Of a DNA stretch of 23,299 nt, positions 6,997 to 14,670 are shown one piece after another (the first letter of the stretch is position 1; each line of letters opens with the position of its first letter). The translations under genes were made by a program, and so were the position numbers. The notes beneath the pieces are model-generated. The model saw only the letters and a list, made by a program, of their open reading frames with translations, had not been told where the DNA came from and made no database searches. The DNA comes from an uncultured Woeseia sp. (GTDB taxonomy: Bacteria; Pseudomonadota; Gammaproteobacteria; Steroidobacterales; Woeseiaceae), in the NCBI GenBank assembly GCA_937925605.1, contig CALALV010000039.1:1-23299 (forward strand). Reading direction: 5' to 3'.

Positions 6997-8055
6997 ATGC
7001 GCCTGTCACCCTCCGTACGACCCGGTTCCGGCCTGCTGCTGGCCGCCTTCCTGCTCGCCGCCTGCTCGTCCGACACGCCTCCCGCCGACAGCGGCTCTGG
7101 GGATACGGCCGCGCCCGCCCCACAGCCGGTGACGGTCTATTCCGCGCGTGCGGAACAGCTGATCCAGCCGATCTTCGATGCGTACACCGCGGCGACGGGC
7201 GTGCCGGTTCGCTACACGACGGACAGCGAACAGCCGCTGATCCAGAAACTGAAGGCGGAGGGCCAGACGACACCGGCCGACCTGCTGCTGACCGTCGACG
7301 CCGGCAACCTGTGGTACGCGGCCGAAGAGGGCGTGTTGCGCCCGGTAACGTCGACGGTGCTCGAGGAGAACATCCCGGGCTACCTGCAGGATCCCGAGAA
7401 CCAGTGGTTCGCATTGTCCGTACGCGCCCGCACGATCGTCTACGACACGCGCGCCGTGGATCCGGCCGAGCTCGAGGGCTACGCGGGGCTCGCGGACGAC
7501 CAGTGGCGCGGGCGCCTCTGCCTGCGTACCTCCGCCAAGGTCTACAACCAGTCACTGGTCGCGATGCTGATCGCCGAACTCGGCGAGGAACGCACCGAGG
7601 AAATCGTGCGCGGCTGGGTAAGGAACCTGGCTACCGACGTGTTCCCGAACGACACGAAGCTGATCGAGGCGATCGAGGCCGGGCAGTGCGAGGTCGGCAT
7701 CGTCAACACCTACTACTTCGGACGCCTGCAGAAGGAGAACCCGGACATCCCGGTCGCGATATTCTGGCCCGACGGCGAGGCCGGCGGCGTGCACGTCAAC
7801 GTCTCCGGCGCCGGCGTCACGCGCCATGCGCCGAACCCCGAAGGCGCGATCGCACTGCTCGAGTGGATGTCGCAGGAAGAGGCGCAGCGGCTGCTGGGGG
7901 GCGAAAACATGGAGTATCCGTCCAATCCCGAGGTCGCGCCTGACCCGCTGGTCGCCGCCTGGGGAGACTTCACGGCCAGTACGCGCAACGTCGCCGAGGC
8001 CGGCCTGTTCCAGGAACAGGCCGTCAAGCTGATGGACCGCGCCGGCTACCGCTGA
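6997..8055 (+). CDS. fbpA: Ferric-iron ABC transporter substrate-binding lipoprotein
   Basis: Binds Fe3+ in the periplasm and passes it to the permease. The 352-residue product starts with a lipoprotein signal (LLAAFLLAAC, lipid-modified Cys23), followed by a Ser/Pro-rich linker and an FbpA/FutA-type binding-protein fold beginning VTVYSARAEQLIQPIF. The paired tyrosines in VNTYYFGR are the hallmark iron ligands of this family. The start at 6997 is preferred to ATG 6985 or GTG 6952 because it gives a normal lipoprotein signal and leaves the Fur box outside the coding region. A 9-bp stem-loop spans its stop codon. Family and operon context support iron(III); the symbol is by similarity, and futA or afuA are equivalent names. 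Confidence 0.93.
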   Translation: MRLSPSVRPGSGLLLAAFLLAACSSDTPPADSGSGDTAAPAPQPVTVYSARAEQLIQPIFDAYTAATGVPVRYTTDSEQPLIQKLKAEGQTTPADLLLTVDAGNLWYAAEEGVLRPVTSTVLEENIPGYLQDPENQWFALSVRARTIVYDTRAVDPAELEGYAGLADDQWRGRLCLRTSAKVYNQSLVAMLIAELGEERTEEIVRGWVRNLATDVFPNDTKLIEAIEAGQCEVGIVNTYYFGRLQKENPDIPVAIFWPDGEAGGVHVNVSGAGVTRHAPNPEGAIALLEWMSQEEAQRLLGGENMEYPSNPEVAPDPLVAAWGDFTASTRNVAEAGLFQEQAVKLMDRAGYR

Positions 8056-8064
8056 GGTAGCCGG
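8042..8064 (+). other. Stem-loop across the fbpA stop codon
   Basis: CCGGCTACC (8042-8050), loop GCTGA, GGTAGCCGG (8056-8064): a perfect 9-bp stem with the TGA stop in and beside the loop. It is followed by a 14-bp palindrome CGCGCCGCGGCGCG (8066-8079) before the permease start at 8087. No T tract. Such structures after binding-protein genes often protect the upstream message from 3' exonucleases, so that more binding protein than permease is made. Confidence 0.7.
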
Positions 8065-8086
8065 ACGCGCCGCGGCGCGACGCCTC

Positions 8087-9736
8087 ATGGCCGACATCGG
8101 TGTCCTGGCGGCCCGCCGCCCGAGCGGCGCTCGCCGGCGCGCGGCCGGCGGACATCGCGGCTTCGGCATCGCGATCGGGCTCATCGCGCTGGTCGCGTCT
8201 GCGCCGCTCCTCGTGGCGCTCTCCTCGCTGTTCGCGGATACCGGCGACGTCTGGCCGCACCTGCTGCAATACGTTCTGCCGGAGGCGCTCGGCAACACGC
8301 TGTTGCTCGCGAGCGGCGTCGCGCTGCTGACGATGCTGCTCGGCGTGTCGCTCGCCTGGTTCGTCGCGACCTGCGAGTTCCCCGGCCGGCGCTTCTTCAA
8401 CTGGGCACTGTTGCTGCCCATGGCGATGCCCGGCTACGTGCTCGGCTTCGCGCTGGCCGCGTTCTTCGAGTACACGGGCCCGGTGCAGGGGACCTGGCGC
8501 CGGCTGTTCGGCGACTCGGCGCCGTTCCCGGACGTCGGTGCGGCGGGCGCCTCGATCCTGACGCTCGGCCTCGTGCTCTACCCGTACGTCTACCTGATTA
8601 CGCGGCAGGCCTTCGCGACCCAGGGCGTACGCGCGCTCGAGGTGGCGCAGAGCTGCGGCCTGTCGCCCTGGCGCGGCTTCAGGCGCGTCGCGTTGCCGAT
8701 GGCGAGGCCGTGGATCGCTGCCGGCACCGGGCTCGCGATCATGGAGTGCCTCGCCGACTTCGGTACCGTGCAGCTGTACAACTACACGACTTTCACGACG
8801 GCGATCTACCGCGCATGGTACGGGCTGTTCTCGCTCAACAGTGCGCTGCAACTGTCTCTGGTGCTCGTGATTCTGGTGCTGTGTGCGCTGCTGCTCGAGC
8901 GCCGCTTCCGCGGCCGTGCGCAGTTCACGGCCGGCGGCCGGGTCAACCCGCACCGGCTGCGCCTGTCGCGCGGCCGCCGCCTCGCGATCAGCTGCTACTG
9001 CGGCGCAGTGCTGTTCATTGCGTTCGGCCTGCCCGCATCGCTGATCGTCGGCTGGAGCATCGACAGCTTCGCGGCGGAGTTCGATGCCCGCTACTGGCAG
9101 TTCGCGGCTAACAGCCTCGCGCTCGCCTCGCTGGCGGCCGCCACGATCGGCGGCGTCGCCCTGCTGCTTGCTTTTGCCACCCGCTACGCCCCCGGGCGCG
9201 TCAACGCCGCGCTGGCGCGTGTCGCCACGCTCGGCTATGCCATCCCGGGAACCGTGCTGGCGGTCGGCTTTTTCGTGCCGGTCGCAGCCGCCAGCCGCTG
9301 GCTAAACGAGTCACCGCTGGTGTCGGGCAACGGCGTCATTGCGCTGCAGAGCGGGCTGACCGTCGTCATGCTCGCCTACCTCGCCCGTTACCTCGCGGTC
9401 GCCCACGGGCCACTGGACAGCGCGCTGCTGCGCGTCCGTTCCAGCGTCGAGGACGCCGCGCGCGGCATGGGCGTTGCCGGGCTCGGCTTGCTGCGCCGGG
9501 TGCACCTGCCGATACTCAAGCCCGCAATCGTCACCGCGCTGCTGCTCGTGTTCGTCGACGTCATGAAGGAACTGCCGATTACGCTGATGACCCGACCGTT
9601 CGGCTGGGACACGCTGGCCGTGCGCGTGTTTCAGCTCACGACGGAAGGCGAATGGGAGCGTGCCGCGCTGCCGGCCCTCGCGATCGTTCTCGCCGGCCTC
9701 GTCCCCGTCATGCTGCTCAGCCGACGCAACGACTGA
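8087..9736 (+). CDS. fbpB: Ferric-iron ABC transporter permease (fused, two permease domains)
   Basis: Inner-membrane channel of the iron importer. The 549-residue product is a tandem of two binding-protein-dependent permease domains, as usual for FbpB/SfuB, so one chain supplies both membrane halves. About a dozen hydrophobic segments are visible. Each half has the EAA loop that docks on the ATPase: EVAQSCGLSPWRGFRRVALP (185-204) and EDAARGMGVAGLGLLRRVHL (455-474). The Arg-rich N-terminus (10-24) should lie in the cytoplasm. No clear ribosome-binding site precedes the ATG; the stem-loop before it may limit expression. It overlaps the ATPase gene by one base (TGATG). Confidence 0.95.
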   Translation: MADIGVLAARRPSGARRRAAGGHRGFGIAIGLIALVASAPLLVALSSLFADTGDVWPHLLQYVLPEALGNTLLLASGVALLTMLLGVSLAWFVATCEFPGRRFFNWALLLPMAMPGYVLGFALAAFFEYTGPVQGTWRRLFGDSAPFPDVGAAGASILTLGLVLYPYVYLITRQAFATQGVRALEVAQSCGLSPWRGFRRVALPMARPWIAAGTGLAIMECLADFGTVQLYNYTTFTTAIYRAWYGLFSLNSALQLSLVLVILVLCALLLERRFRGRAQFTAGGRVNPHRLRLSRGRRLAISCYCGAVLFIAFGLPASLIVGWSIDSFAAEFDARYWQFAANSLALASLAAATIGGVALLLAFATRYAPGRVNAALARVATLGYAIPGTVLAVGFFVPVAAASRWLNESPLVSGNGVIALQSGLTVVMLAYLARYLAVAHGPLDSALLRVRSSVEDAARGMGVAGLGLLRRVHLPILKPAIVTALLLVFVDVMKELPITLMTRPFGWDTLAVRVFQLTTEGEWERAALPALAIVLAGLVPVMLLSRRND

Positions 9737-10773
9737 TGCTCGAGATCAGCGAACTCGGTCATCGCTATACCGACGCGCCGGTACTCGACGACGTGTCGCT
9801 GACGCTCGCCGCGGGCCGCATCGGCTGCATACTCGGACCGAGCGGCTGCGGCAAGACCACGCTGCTGCGTTGCATCGCCGGTTTCGAGCGTATCGAGCAC
9901 GGGGAAATCAGCGCCGACGGCGTGCTGCTCAGCTCCGCGAACCTGCACGTGCCGCCCGAGCAGCGTCGCATCGGGATGGTGTTCCAAGACTACGCGCTGT
10001 TACCGCACCTGAGCGCGGCCGAAAACGTGGCGTTCGCGCTGCACGGCAGGCCGCGGCGGGATTCGCGCGTTTTGGCGTTGCGCATGCTCCAGCGCGTCGG
10101 CCTGGAGCGTTTCGCGGAGCGCTATCCGCACGAACTGTCCGGCGGCCAGCAGCAGCGCGTCGCGCTCGCGCGGGCGCTCGCGCCGGAGCCGCGCCTGCTG
10201 CTGATGGACGAGCCGTTTTCGAACCTCGACGTCGGCCTGCGGCACAACCTCGGCCACGAAGTGCGGGAATTGCTGGGACAGCTCGGCACGACCGCGCTGG
10301 TCGCCATGCACGATCATCACGACGCGTTCGCACTCGCCGACGACGTCGGCGTGCTGCGCCGCGGCCGCCTGCTGCAGTGGGACAGCGCCTACCGACTGTA
10401 CCACCGGCCGGCCGATCGTTTCGTCGCGGACTTCGTCGGCAAGGGCGTCTGGCTCGAGGGCCGCGTGAGCAGCGCAAGCGAGGTCGAAACGGAGCTGGGC
10501 GCCATCGGCGGCCGGATGGACGAAGGCCTGCCGGCGGGCACGCCGGTCGACGTCCTGCTGCGCCCGGACGACGTCGTGCACGACGACGACAGCCCGCTGC
10601 AGGCCGAGGTAATTTCCAAGCAGTTCAAGGGGTCTGAATTCCTGTACGAACTGCGCACCGCGAGCGGCGCGCGGCTCCTTTCATCGGTTCCGAGTCACCA
10701 CGACCACCCGGTCGGCCGGCCGATCGGCATCCGGTTGCAGGCCGAGCACATCGTCGTGTTTCGCCGCGACTAG
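9736..10773 (+). CDS. fbpC: Ferric-iron ABC transporter ATP-binding protein
   Basis: ATPase that drives the iron importer on the cytoplasmic face. The 345-residue product has Walker A GPSGCGKT (34-41), Q-loop Gln84, signature LSGGQ (134-138), Walker B LLLMDE (154-159) and switch His192. Residues from about 240 form the C-terminal extension (TOBE-like) usual in FbpC/PotA-type ATPases. The ATG at 9736 is chosen because it overlaps the permease stop as TGATG, typical of coupled genes; an upstream in-frame ATG at 9652 lies inside the permease gene. It is the last gene of the operon and ends 9 bp from a convergent gene. Confidence 0.95.
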   Translation: MLEISELGHRYTDAPVLDDVSLTLAAGRIGCILGPSGCGKTTLLRCIAGFERIEHGEISADGVLLSSANLHVPPEQRRIGMVFQDYALLPHLSAAENVAFALHGRPRRDSRVLALRMLQRVGLERFAERYPHELSGGQQQRVALARALAPEPRLLLMDEPFSNLDVGLRHNLGHEVRELLGQLGTTALVAMHDHHDAFALADDVGVLRRGRLLQWDSAYRLYHRPADRFVADFVGKGVWLEGRVSSASEVETELGAIGGRMDEGLPAGTPVDVLLRPDDVVHDDDSPLQAEVISKQFKGSEFLYELRTASGARLLSSVPSHHDHPVGRPIGIRLQAEHIVVFRRD

Positions 10774-10782
10774 CGCCGGCGC

Positions 10783-11793
10783 TCAGCGCAGCCGGCCCGT
10801 GCGGCTCATCAGGTAGAGAAAAATCGGTACGCCGAGCGCGGCCGTCAATGCGCCGACCGGCAGCTGGCGGGGCGCCATCAGCGAGCGTGCCGCCGTGTCG
10901 GCAACCACGAGCAGCGCACCGCCGACCAGCGCCGACAGCGGCACGACCAGGCGATGGTCGCTGCCAGAAAGGAGCCGCACGAGGTGTGGCACGACCAGGC
11001 CGACAAAGCCGATGACGCCCACGGCCGTGACCGAGATCGACACGGCCAGCGCGGTCGCGGCAAACAGGGCGAAACGGTACGCCGTGACCGGCAGGCCGAG
11101 AATGGCGGCCTCGGTCTCGCCGCGCGCGAGCACGTTCAGCTCGCGCGCGGCCAGCGTCGCCCCGGCGCCGAGCAGTGCGAGCAGCGCGAGCAGCCGGCCC
11201 GGCGCCTGCGCGAAACTGAGGTCGCCCATCAGCCAGAACAGCATGCCGCGCAGGTGCGCGTCGGGGCTCAGGGCGAGCAGTAGCGTCGTGACGGCGCTGA
11301 AGCCGGCCGCGAGCACGACGCCGGTCAGCAGCAGCCGGGTCGGCGTCCACGAACCGCTGCCGCGCGCGATGGTGAAAACGAGCAGGTTCGCGCCGAGCGC
11401 GCCGGCGAAAGCGGCGCCGTCCACGGCGGCCATGCCGGCACCCGCCGCCATCATCGCGAGCGCGGCCACGGCGGCGCCGCCCGAGGTGCCGAGAATGTAC
11501 GGTTCCGCAAGCGGATTGCGCAGCAGCACCTGCATCAGGACCCCGGCAACGGCGAGCAGGCCGCCGACGGCGAAGGCGGTCAGCGCGCGCGGCAGGCGCA
11601 GTTCGAGCACTACGGCGCGCACGGTGTCCTCGGCCGTGCCGCCGAGCGCGGCCAGCACGTCCGCCGCGCCGAGCTGCGCGCTGCCCGTGAACAGGGCGAG
11701 CGCGAGCGCAGCGAGCGCAAGGACGAGAGCCGCGGCGAAGAGGCCTGCGGCCGTCCTCGGGCGCTGCGGGCGTTCCTCGGGGCAGCTCGGCAT
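10783..11793 (-). CDS. FecCD-family ABC transporter permease (solitary)
   Basis: A 336-residue membrane protein of the type II importer permease family (BtuC, FepD, FhuB, HmuU). It has the family block LRLPRALTAFAVGGLLAVAG followed by MQ and RNPLAEPYILGTSGGA in the N-terminal third, about ten hydrophobic segments, and the conserved GVIGFVGLVVPHLVRL loop that contacts the ATPase. Likely cargo is cobalamin, haem or an iron siderophore. No binding-protein or ATPase gene is adjacent: upstream is divergent rppH and downstream is the convergent end of the ferric-iron operon, whose ATPase belongs to another importer class. No Fur box or cobalamin riboswitch is visible in the 110 bp upstream, so the substrate is unresolved. 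Confidence 0.92.
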   Translation of the reverse strand: MPSCPEERPQRPRTAAGLFAAALVLALAALALALFTGSAQLGAADVLAALGGTAEDTVRAVVLELRLPRALTAFAVGGLLAVAGVLMQVLLRNPLAEPYILGTSGGAAVAALAMMAAGAGMAAVDGAAFAGALGANLLVFTIARGSGSWTPTRLLLTGVVLAAGFSAVTTLLLALSPDAHLRGMLFWLMGDLSFAQAPGRLLALLALLGAGATLAARELNVLARGETEAAILGLPVTAYRFALFAATALAVSISVTAVGVIGFVGLVVPHLVRLLSGSDHRLVVPLSALVGGALLVVADTAARSLMAPRQLPVGALTAALGVPIFLYLMSRTGRLR

Positions 11794-11813
11794 GGCAACG
11801 TCGCGGGCGGGTG

Positions 11814-11839
11814 AAGGGCTAGGCTAATCAAAGGGCTAG
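11814..11839. repeat. 9-bp perfect direct repeat between the FecCD permease and rppH
   Basis: AAGGGCTAG occurs at 11814-11822 and 11831-11839 (17-bp period) in the shared upstream region of two divergent genes. It could be an operator but matches no box I know. Confidence 0.35.
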
Positions 11840-11903
11840 CGACGCACAAGCCGGCGCTGACGCTTTGCATGCGGGGCGCCAACGGATGAATAATGGCTGG
11901 CCT

Positions 11904-12497
11904 ATGAGCAGCGACTCGATAGACAGTGAGGGCTTCCGCGCAAACGTCGGCATCATCCTCGCGAACGACGCGGGCAAGCTGTTGCTCGCCGGCCGCATTG
12001 GCAGCAAGGGCTGGCAATTTCCGCAGGGCGGCATGCTGGCCAGCGAGTCGGCGGAGCAGGCCATGTATCGCGAGCTGAACGAGGAGGTCGGCCTCGAGCC
12101 GGACGACGTGCGCGTGCTGGCCGCGACCGACGACTGGCTGCGCTACCGGCTGCCGAAAAAATACCTGCGGCGCGGCAGCAAGCCGCTGTGCATCGGCCAG
12201 AAGCAGCGCTGGTTCCTGCTGCGCCTGCAGGCGTCCGAGGATCGCCTGTGCCTGGATGCGAGCGATTCCCCGGAATTCGATCGCTGGCGCTGGGTGGATT
12301 TCTGGCGCCCGGTGAACGAGGTCATCTACTTCAAGCGGCGCGTGTACGCGCAGGCGCTGCACGAGCTCGGGCCACACCTGTACCCGGACGGGCTGCCGCC
12401 GCGTCCGCGCTGGTGGCCACAGCGCTGGCGCGCCGTGTTCGACAAGGACATCGCGACGCTCGAGCGGCGGCGCGAAGCGGCTGGCCGCGCCGGCTGA
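11904..12497 (+). CDS. rppH: RNA pyrophosphohydrolase (Nudix)
   Basis: RppH removes pyrophosphate from the 5' end of mRNA and so starts RNase E-dependent decay. The 197-residue product opens with SEGFRANVGIIL, has WQFPQGG (38-43) and a full Nudix box at 42-64 (G42, E48, REL 56-58, EEVG 60-63), then WLRYRLPK, CIGQKQRWFLL and FDRWRWVDFWRPV, all diagnostic of RppH. E. coli RppH has 176 residues. The start could also be ATG 11886 (six residues longer); neither has a strong ribosome-binding site. An AATAAT at 11889-11894 could be a -10, which would make the transcript nearly leaderless. Convergent with hemJ, 9 bp apart. Confidence 0.95.
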   Translation: MSSDSIDSEGFRANVGIILANDAGKLLLAGRIGSKGWQFPQGGMLASESAEQAMYRELNEEVGLEPDDVRVLAATDDWLRYRLPKKYLRRGSKPLCIGQKQRWFLLRLQASEDRLCLDASDSPEFDRWRWVDFWRPVNEVIYFKRRVYAQALHELGPHLYPDGLPPRPRWWPQRWRAVFDKDIATLERRREAAGRAG

Positions 12498-12506
12498 GCC
12501 CGTCGT

Positions 12507-12941
12507 TCAGAACGGCTTGGCGACGGCCAGGCCGACGATGCCGAGCAGGAACACGACCGGGATCTCGTTGAACCAGCGCAGCCATGTCGTCTTGTCCGGG
12601 CGCTCGCCCGCGGCGAGCCGCGCGATCCAGCGGCGGCAGCGCAGGTGGTAAACGATGAGGCCGGCCAGCAGGACGAGCTTGACGCGGAACCAGCCGATGC
12701 CGAGCAGCGCCGGGTTCAGCCACAGCAGCAGCAGGCCGAACACGATGGTCAGCGCGGCACCTATCGTCATGATCGCGTACAGGCGCCGCTCCATGATCCC
12801 GAAGCGTTCGAGCCCCGGCCGGTCCGCCGTGTCCGCGTGGTAGATGAAGAGCCGTGGCAGGTAGAACAGTCCGGCGAACCACGTCACCATGAAGGCGACA
12901 TGCAAGGCCTTGATCCACAAGTACAACCCGGCTGAATACAT
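12507..12941 (-). CDS. hemJ: Protoporphyrinogen IX oxidase, HemJ type
   Basis: HemJ is the membrane-bound protoporphyrinogen oxidase of haem synthesis in many proteobacteria that lack HemY and HemG. The 144-residue product has the family start LWIKALHVAFMVTWFAGLFY followed by LPRLFIYHA, four to five hydrophobic helices (about 5-30, 52-75, 80-100, 124-142), and the conserved His14 and Arg30 region. Older annotations call it UPF0093 or CopD-like. It is a single-gene unit, divergent from the DUF6776-like gene 128 bp away. No obvious promoter stands out on this strand. Confidence 0.93.
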   Translation of the reverse strand: MYSAGLYLWIKALHVAFMVTWFAGLFYLPRLFIYHADTADRPGLERFGIMERRLYAIMTIGAALTIVFGLLLLWLNPALLGIGWFRVKLVLLAGLIVYHLRCRRWIARLAAGERPDKTTWLRWFNEIPVVFLLGIVGLAVAKPF

Positions 12942-13069
12942 GCTTTCGTCCCGGCTCCGGTCAGCGCACAGGGCAAGCCGCGGCGGCAGTCCGTTTTCGT
13001 GACCTGCCGCACTTCCGGTCGCCCGGTACCGCGCGTAACATAACGTTTTTTCGCGAAGAGCGGATCGTT

Positions 13070-13783
13070 TTGGGCAAGTCCCCGGCCAATATCAGCGGAA
13101 TTCCGACCTGGCTGGCGCGCAGCGCGCTCGCGCTCGCCGTCGTTCTCGGCGGCTACCTGACGTTCGAGCTCGGGCGGATCCAGGCCGGCTACAACGTCGC
13201 CGACGCGGCGGCCGAGCGCGCCGCCTTCGAGCGGCAGATCGTCGCGCTGTCGGACGAGGTCATCGCGCTGGAGGAGCAGATCGCCCTGCTGCAGACGCAC
13301 CGCGACATCGACCGCGCCGCCTACAAGGACGTCGAGGCCAGCCTCGCCGAGCTGCAGCGCAAGATCCAGGAACAGCGCGACGCGATCGAGTTCTATCGCG
13401 GCATCATCTCGCCGGCCGACGGCGGCCGCGGACTGCGCGTGCAGGACCTGAAGCTGGTCAAGGCGAACGACGAGGGGCTCTACAACCTGCGCCTCGTGCT
13501 GGTGCAGGTGAAACAGCACGACCGCAGCGTTACGGGCGAGGTCGAGTTCACGCTCGACGGCGCGCAGAACGGCGTCGCGCGCACCTACACGCTCGACGAA
13601 CTGCTGCCGGCGGACGAGGACTCGAGCTGGCCGTTCTCGTTCCGCTATTTCCAGGATTTCGATCGGCAGCTGAAGCTGCCGGACGGATTCCGGCCCGAGC
13701 GTATCAATATCGAAGTGAAGTCGCGCACCAAGTCGGTCGCGAGTGTCAAACAGAGTTATCTCTGGCAGACGAGCCAGAGCTGA
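13070..13783 (+). CDS. Single-pass membrane coiled-coil protein (DUF6776-like)
   Basis: A 237-residue protein with a short N-terminal tail, one membrane helix at about 15-36, a coiled coil at about 45-108 (AAERAAFERQIVALSDEVIA and onward, heptad-like Glu/Gln/Leu spacing) and a C-terminal globular domain with a beta-rich pattern. The layout and the position next to bactofilin match the gammaproteobacterial family I know as DUF6776; function unknown. No ATG fits: the TTG at 13070 has AAGAGCGGA 5-13 bp upstream and begins just before the membrane helix. The globular part should lie in the periplasm. It ends 9 bp before the bactofilin gene, so a structural partnership is plausible but inferred. 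Confidence 0.85.
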   Translation: MGKSPANISGIPTWLARSALALAVVLGGYLTFELGRIQAGYNVADAAAERAAFERQIVALSDEVIALEEQIALLQTHRDIDRAAYKDVEASLAELQRKIQEQRDAIEFYRGIISPADGGRGLRVQDLKLVKANDEGLYNLRLVLVQVKQHDRSVTGEVEFTLDGAQNGVARTYTLDELLPADEDSSWPFSFRYFQDFDRQLKLPDGFRPERINIEVKSRTKSVASVKQSYLWQTSQS

Positions 13784-13792
13784 GGAGTCTCC

Positions 13793-14230
13793 ATGTTCGG
13801 ACGCAAGCCCAGGCACCACACCGTCATCGACACGCTCGTCGGCGGCAATTCATCCGTTGCCGGCGACCTGCATTTCGCCGGCGGCTGCCACGTCGACGGT
13901 ACCGTCAAGGGCAACGTCACGGCCGACCCGGAGTCGAAATCCTCACTGACGGTATCGGAGGACGGGACGATCGAGGGCGGTGTCACGGTCCCCTACGTCG
14001 TGCTGAACGGCATCGTGCGCGGGGACGTGGCCGCCAGCCAGCGGGTGGAACTCGGGCCCACGGCGCGAGTCATTGGCAATGTGTATTACAATCTGATCGA
14101 GATGGCGATCGGCGCCGAGATCAACGGCAAGCTGGTCCACCAGCCGGAAGGCCAGGTGCCGCTGCTGGAGCGGACCAACCGGATGGAGGTGACTCCGGCA
14201 ACCGCGGCCAAGGCCGCCGGCAGCTCCTGA
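13793..14230 (+). CDS. Bactofilin
   Basis: Bactofilins form non-polar beta-helical filaments on the inner membrane and organise cell-wall enzymes, stalks or chemosensory proteins. The 145-residue product has the DUF583/bactofilin core at about 12-118, with the repeating hydrophobic-Gly pattern of a right-handed beta-helix (for example DGTVKGNVTA, GTIEGGVTV, GIVRGDVAA, ARVIGNVYY), and short unstructured ends. AGGAG lies 6 bp before the ATG. It sits between the membrane coiled-coil gene and erpA, and an M23 peptidase is encoded further right; bactofilins often associate with M23 peptidases. No specific role can be read from the sequence. Confidence 0.93.
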   Translation: MFGRKPRHHTVIDTLVGGNSSVAGDLHFAGGCHVDGTVKGNVTADPESKSSLTVSEDGTIEGGVTVPYVVLNGIVRGDVAASQRVELGPTARVIGNVYYNLIEMAIGAEINGKLVHQPEGQVPLLERTNRMEVTPATAAKAAGSS

Positions 14231-14262
14231 GCCCGATCGCCCGACGACAAGACACGAGAGCT

Positions 14263-14628
14263 ATGACAGGCAAGCAGACAGCAACGGGCGCGATGCCGCC
14301 TCCGCCGATCGTCTTCACCGACGCGGCTGCGGACAAGGTCAGCGAACTGATCCGCGAGGAAGACAACCCGGAACTCAAGTTGCGGGTATTCGTCTCCGGT
14401 GGCGGCTGTTCGGGCTTCCAGTACGGCTTCACCTTCGACGACAAGATCGAGGACGGCGACAGCTCCGTCGAGAATCGCGGCGTGACCTTGCTGGTCGACC
14501 CGATGAGCGTCCAGTACCTGATGGGCGCAGAGATCGACTACAAGGAAGACCTGCAGGGCGCGCAGTTCGTGATTCGCAATCCGAATGCGCAGACCACCTG
14601 CGGCTGCGGGCAGTCGTTCAACGTCTGA
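14263..14628 (+). CDS. erpA: Iron-sulfur cluster insertion protein
   Basis: An A-type carrier that delivers 4Fe-4S clusters to apoproteins, including isoprenoid-synthesis enzymes IspG and IspH. The 121-residue product has the three conserved cysteines: Cys49 in SGGGCSGFQYGF and Cys113/Cys115 in TTCGCGQSF at the C-terminus. The N-terminal Pro-rich leader and FTDAAADKVSELI match ErpA rather than IscA or SufA, as does the neighbourhood. GAGAG lies about 6 bp before the ATG. Probably transcribed with bactofilin; a bulged hairpin follows it before ppx. Confidence 0.95.
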   Translation: MTGKQTATGAMPPPPIVFTDAAADKVSELIREEDNPELKLRVFVSGGGCSGFQYGFTFDDKIEDGDSSVENRGVTLLVDPMSVQYLMGAEIDYKEDLQGAQFVIRNPNAQTTCGCGQSFNV

Positions 14629-14650
14629 GGTAAGCTTGGGCCCAGCTACC
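14629..14650 (+). other. Bulged hairpin between erpA and ppx
   Basis: Directly after the erpA stop: GGT, bulged A, AGCT pair with AGCT, ACC around the loop TGGGCCC. Seven base pairs, no T tract, ending 10 bp before the ppx ribosome-binding site. It may be a weak terminator or may influence ppx translation. Confidence 0.4.
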
Positions 14651-14670
14651 CGCGGCCACAGGACGGTTCC

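Noticed and set aside
11794..11903. Cobalamin riboswitch or Fur box before the FecCD permease
   Set aside because: The 110-bp gap is too short for a cobalamin riboswitch on that strand and no Fur-like GATAAT repeat is present.
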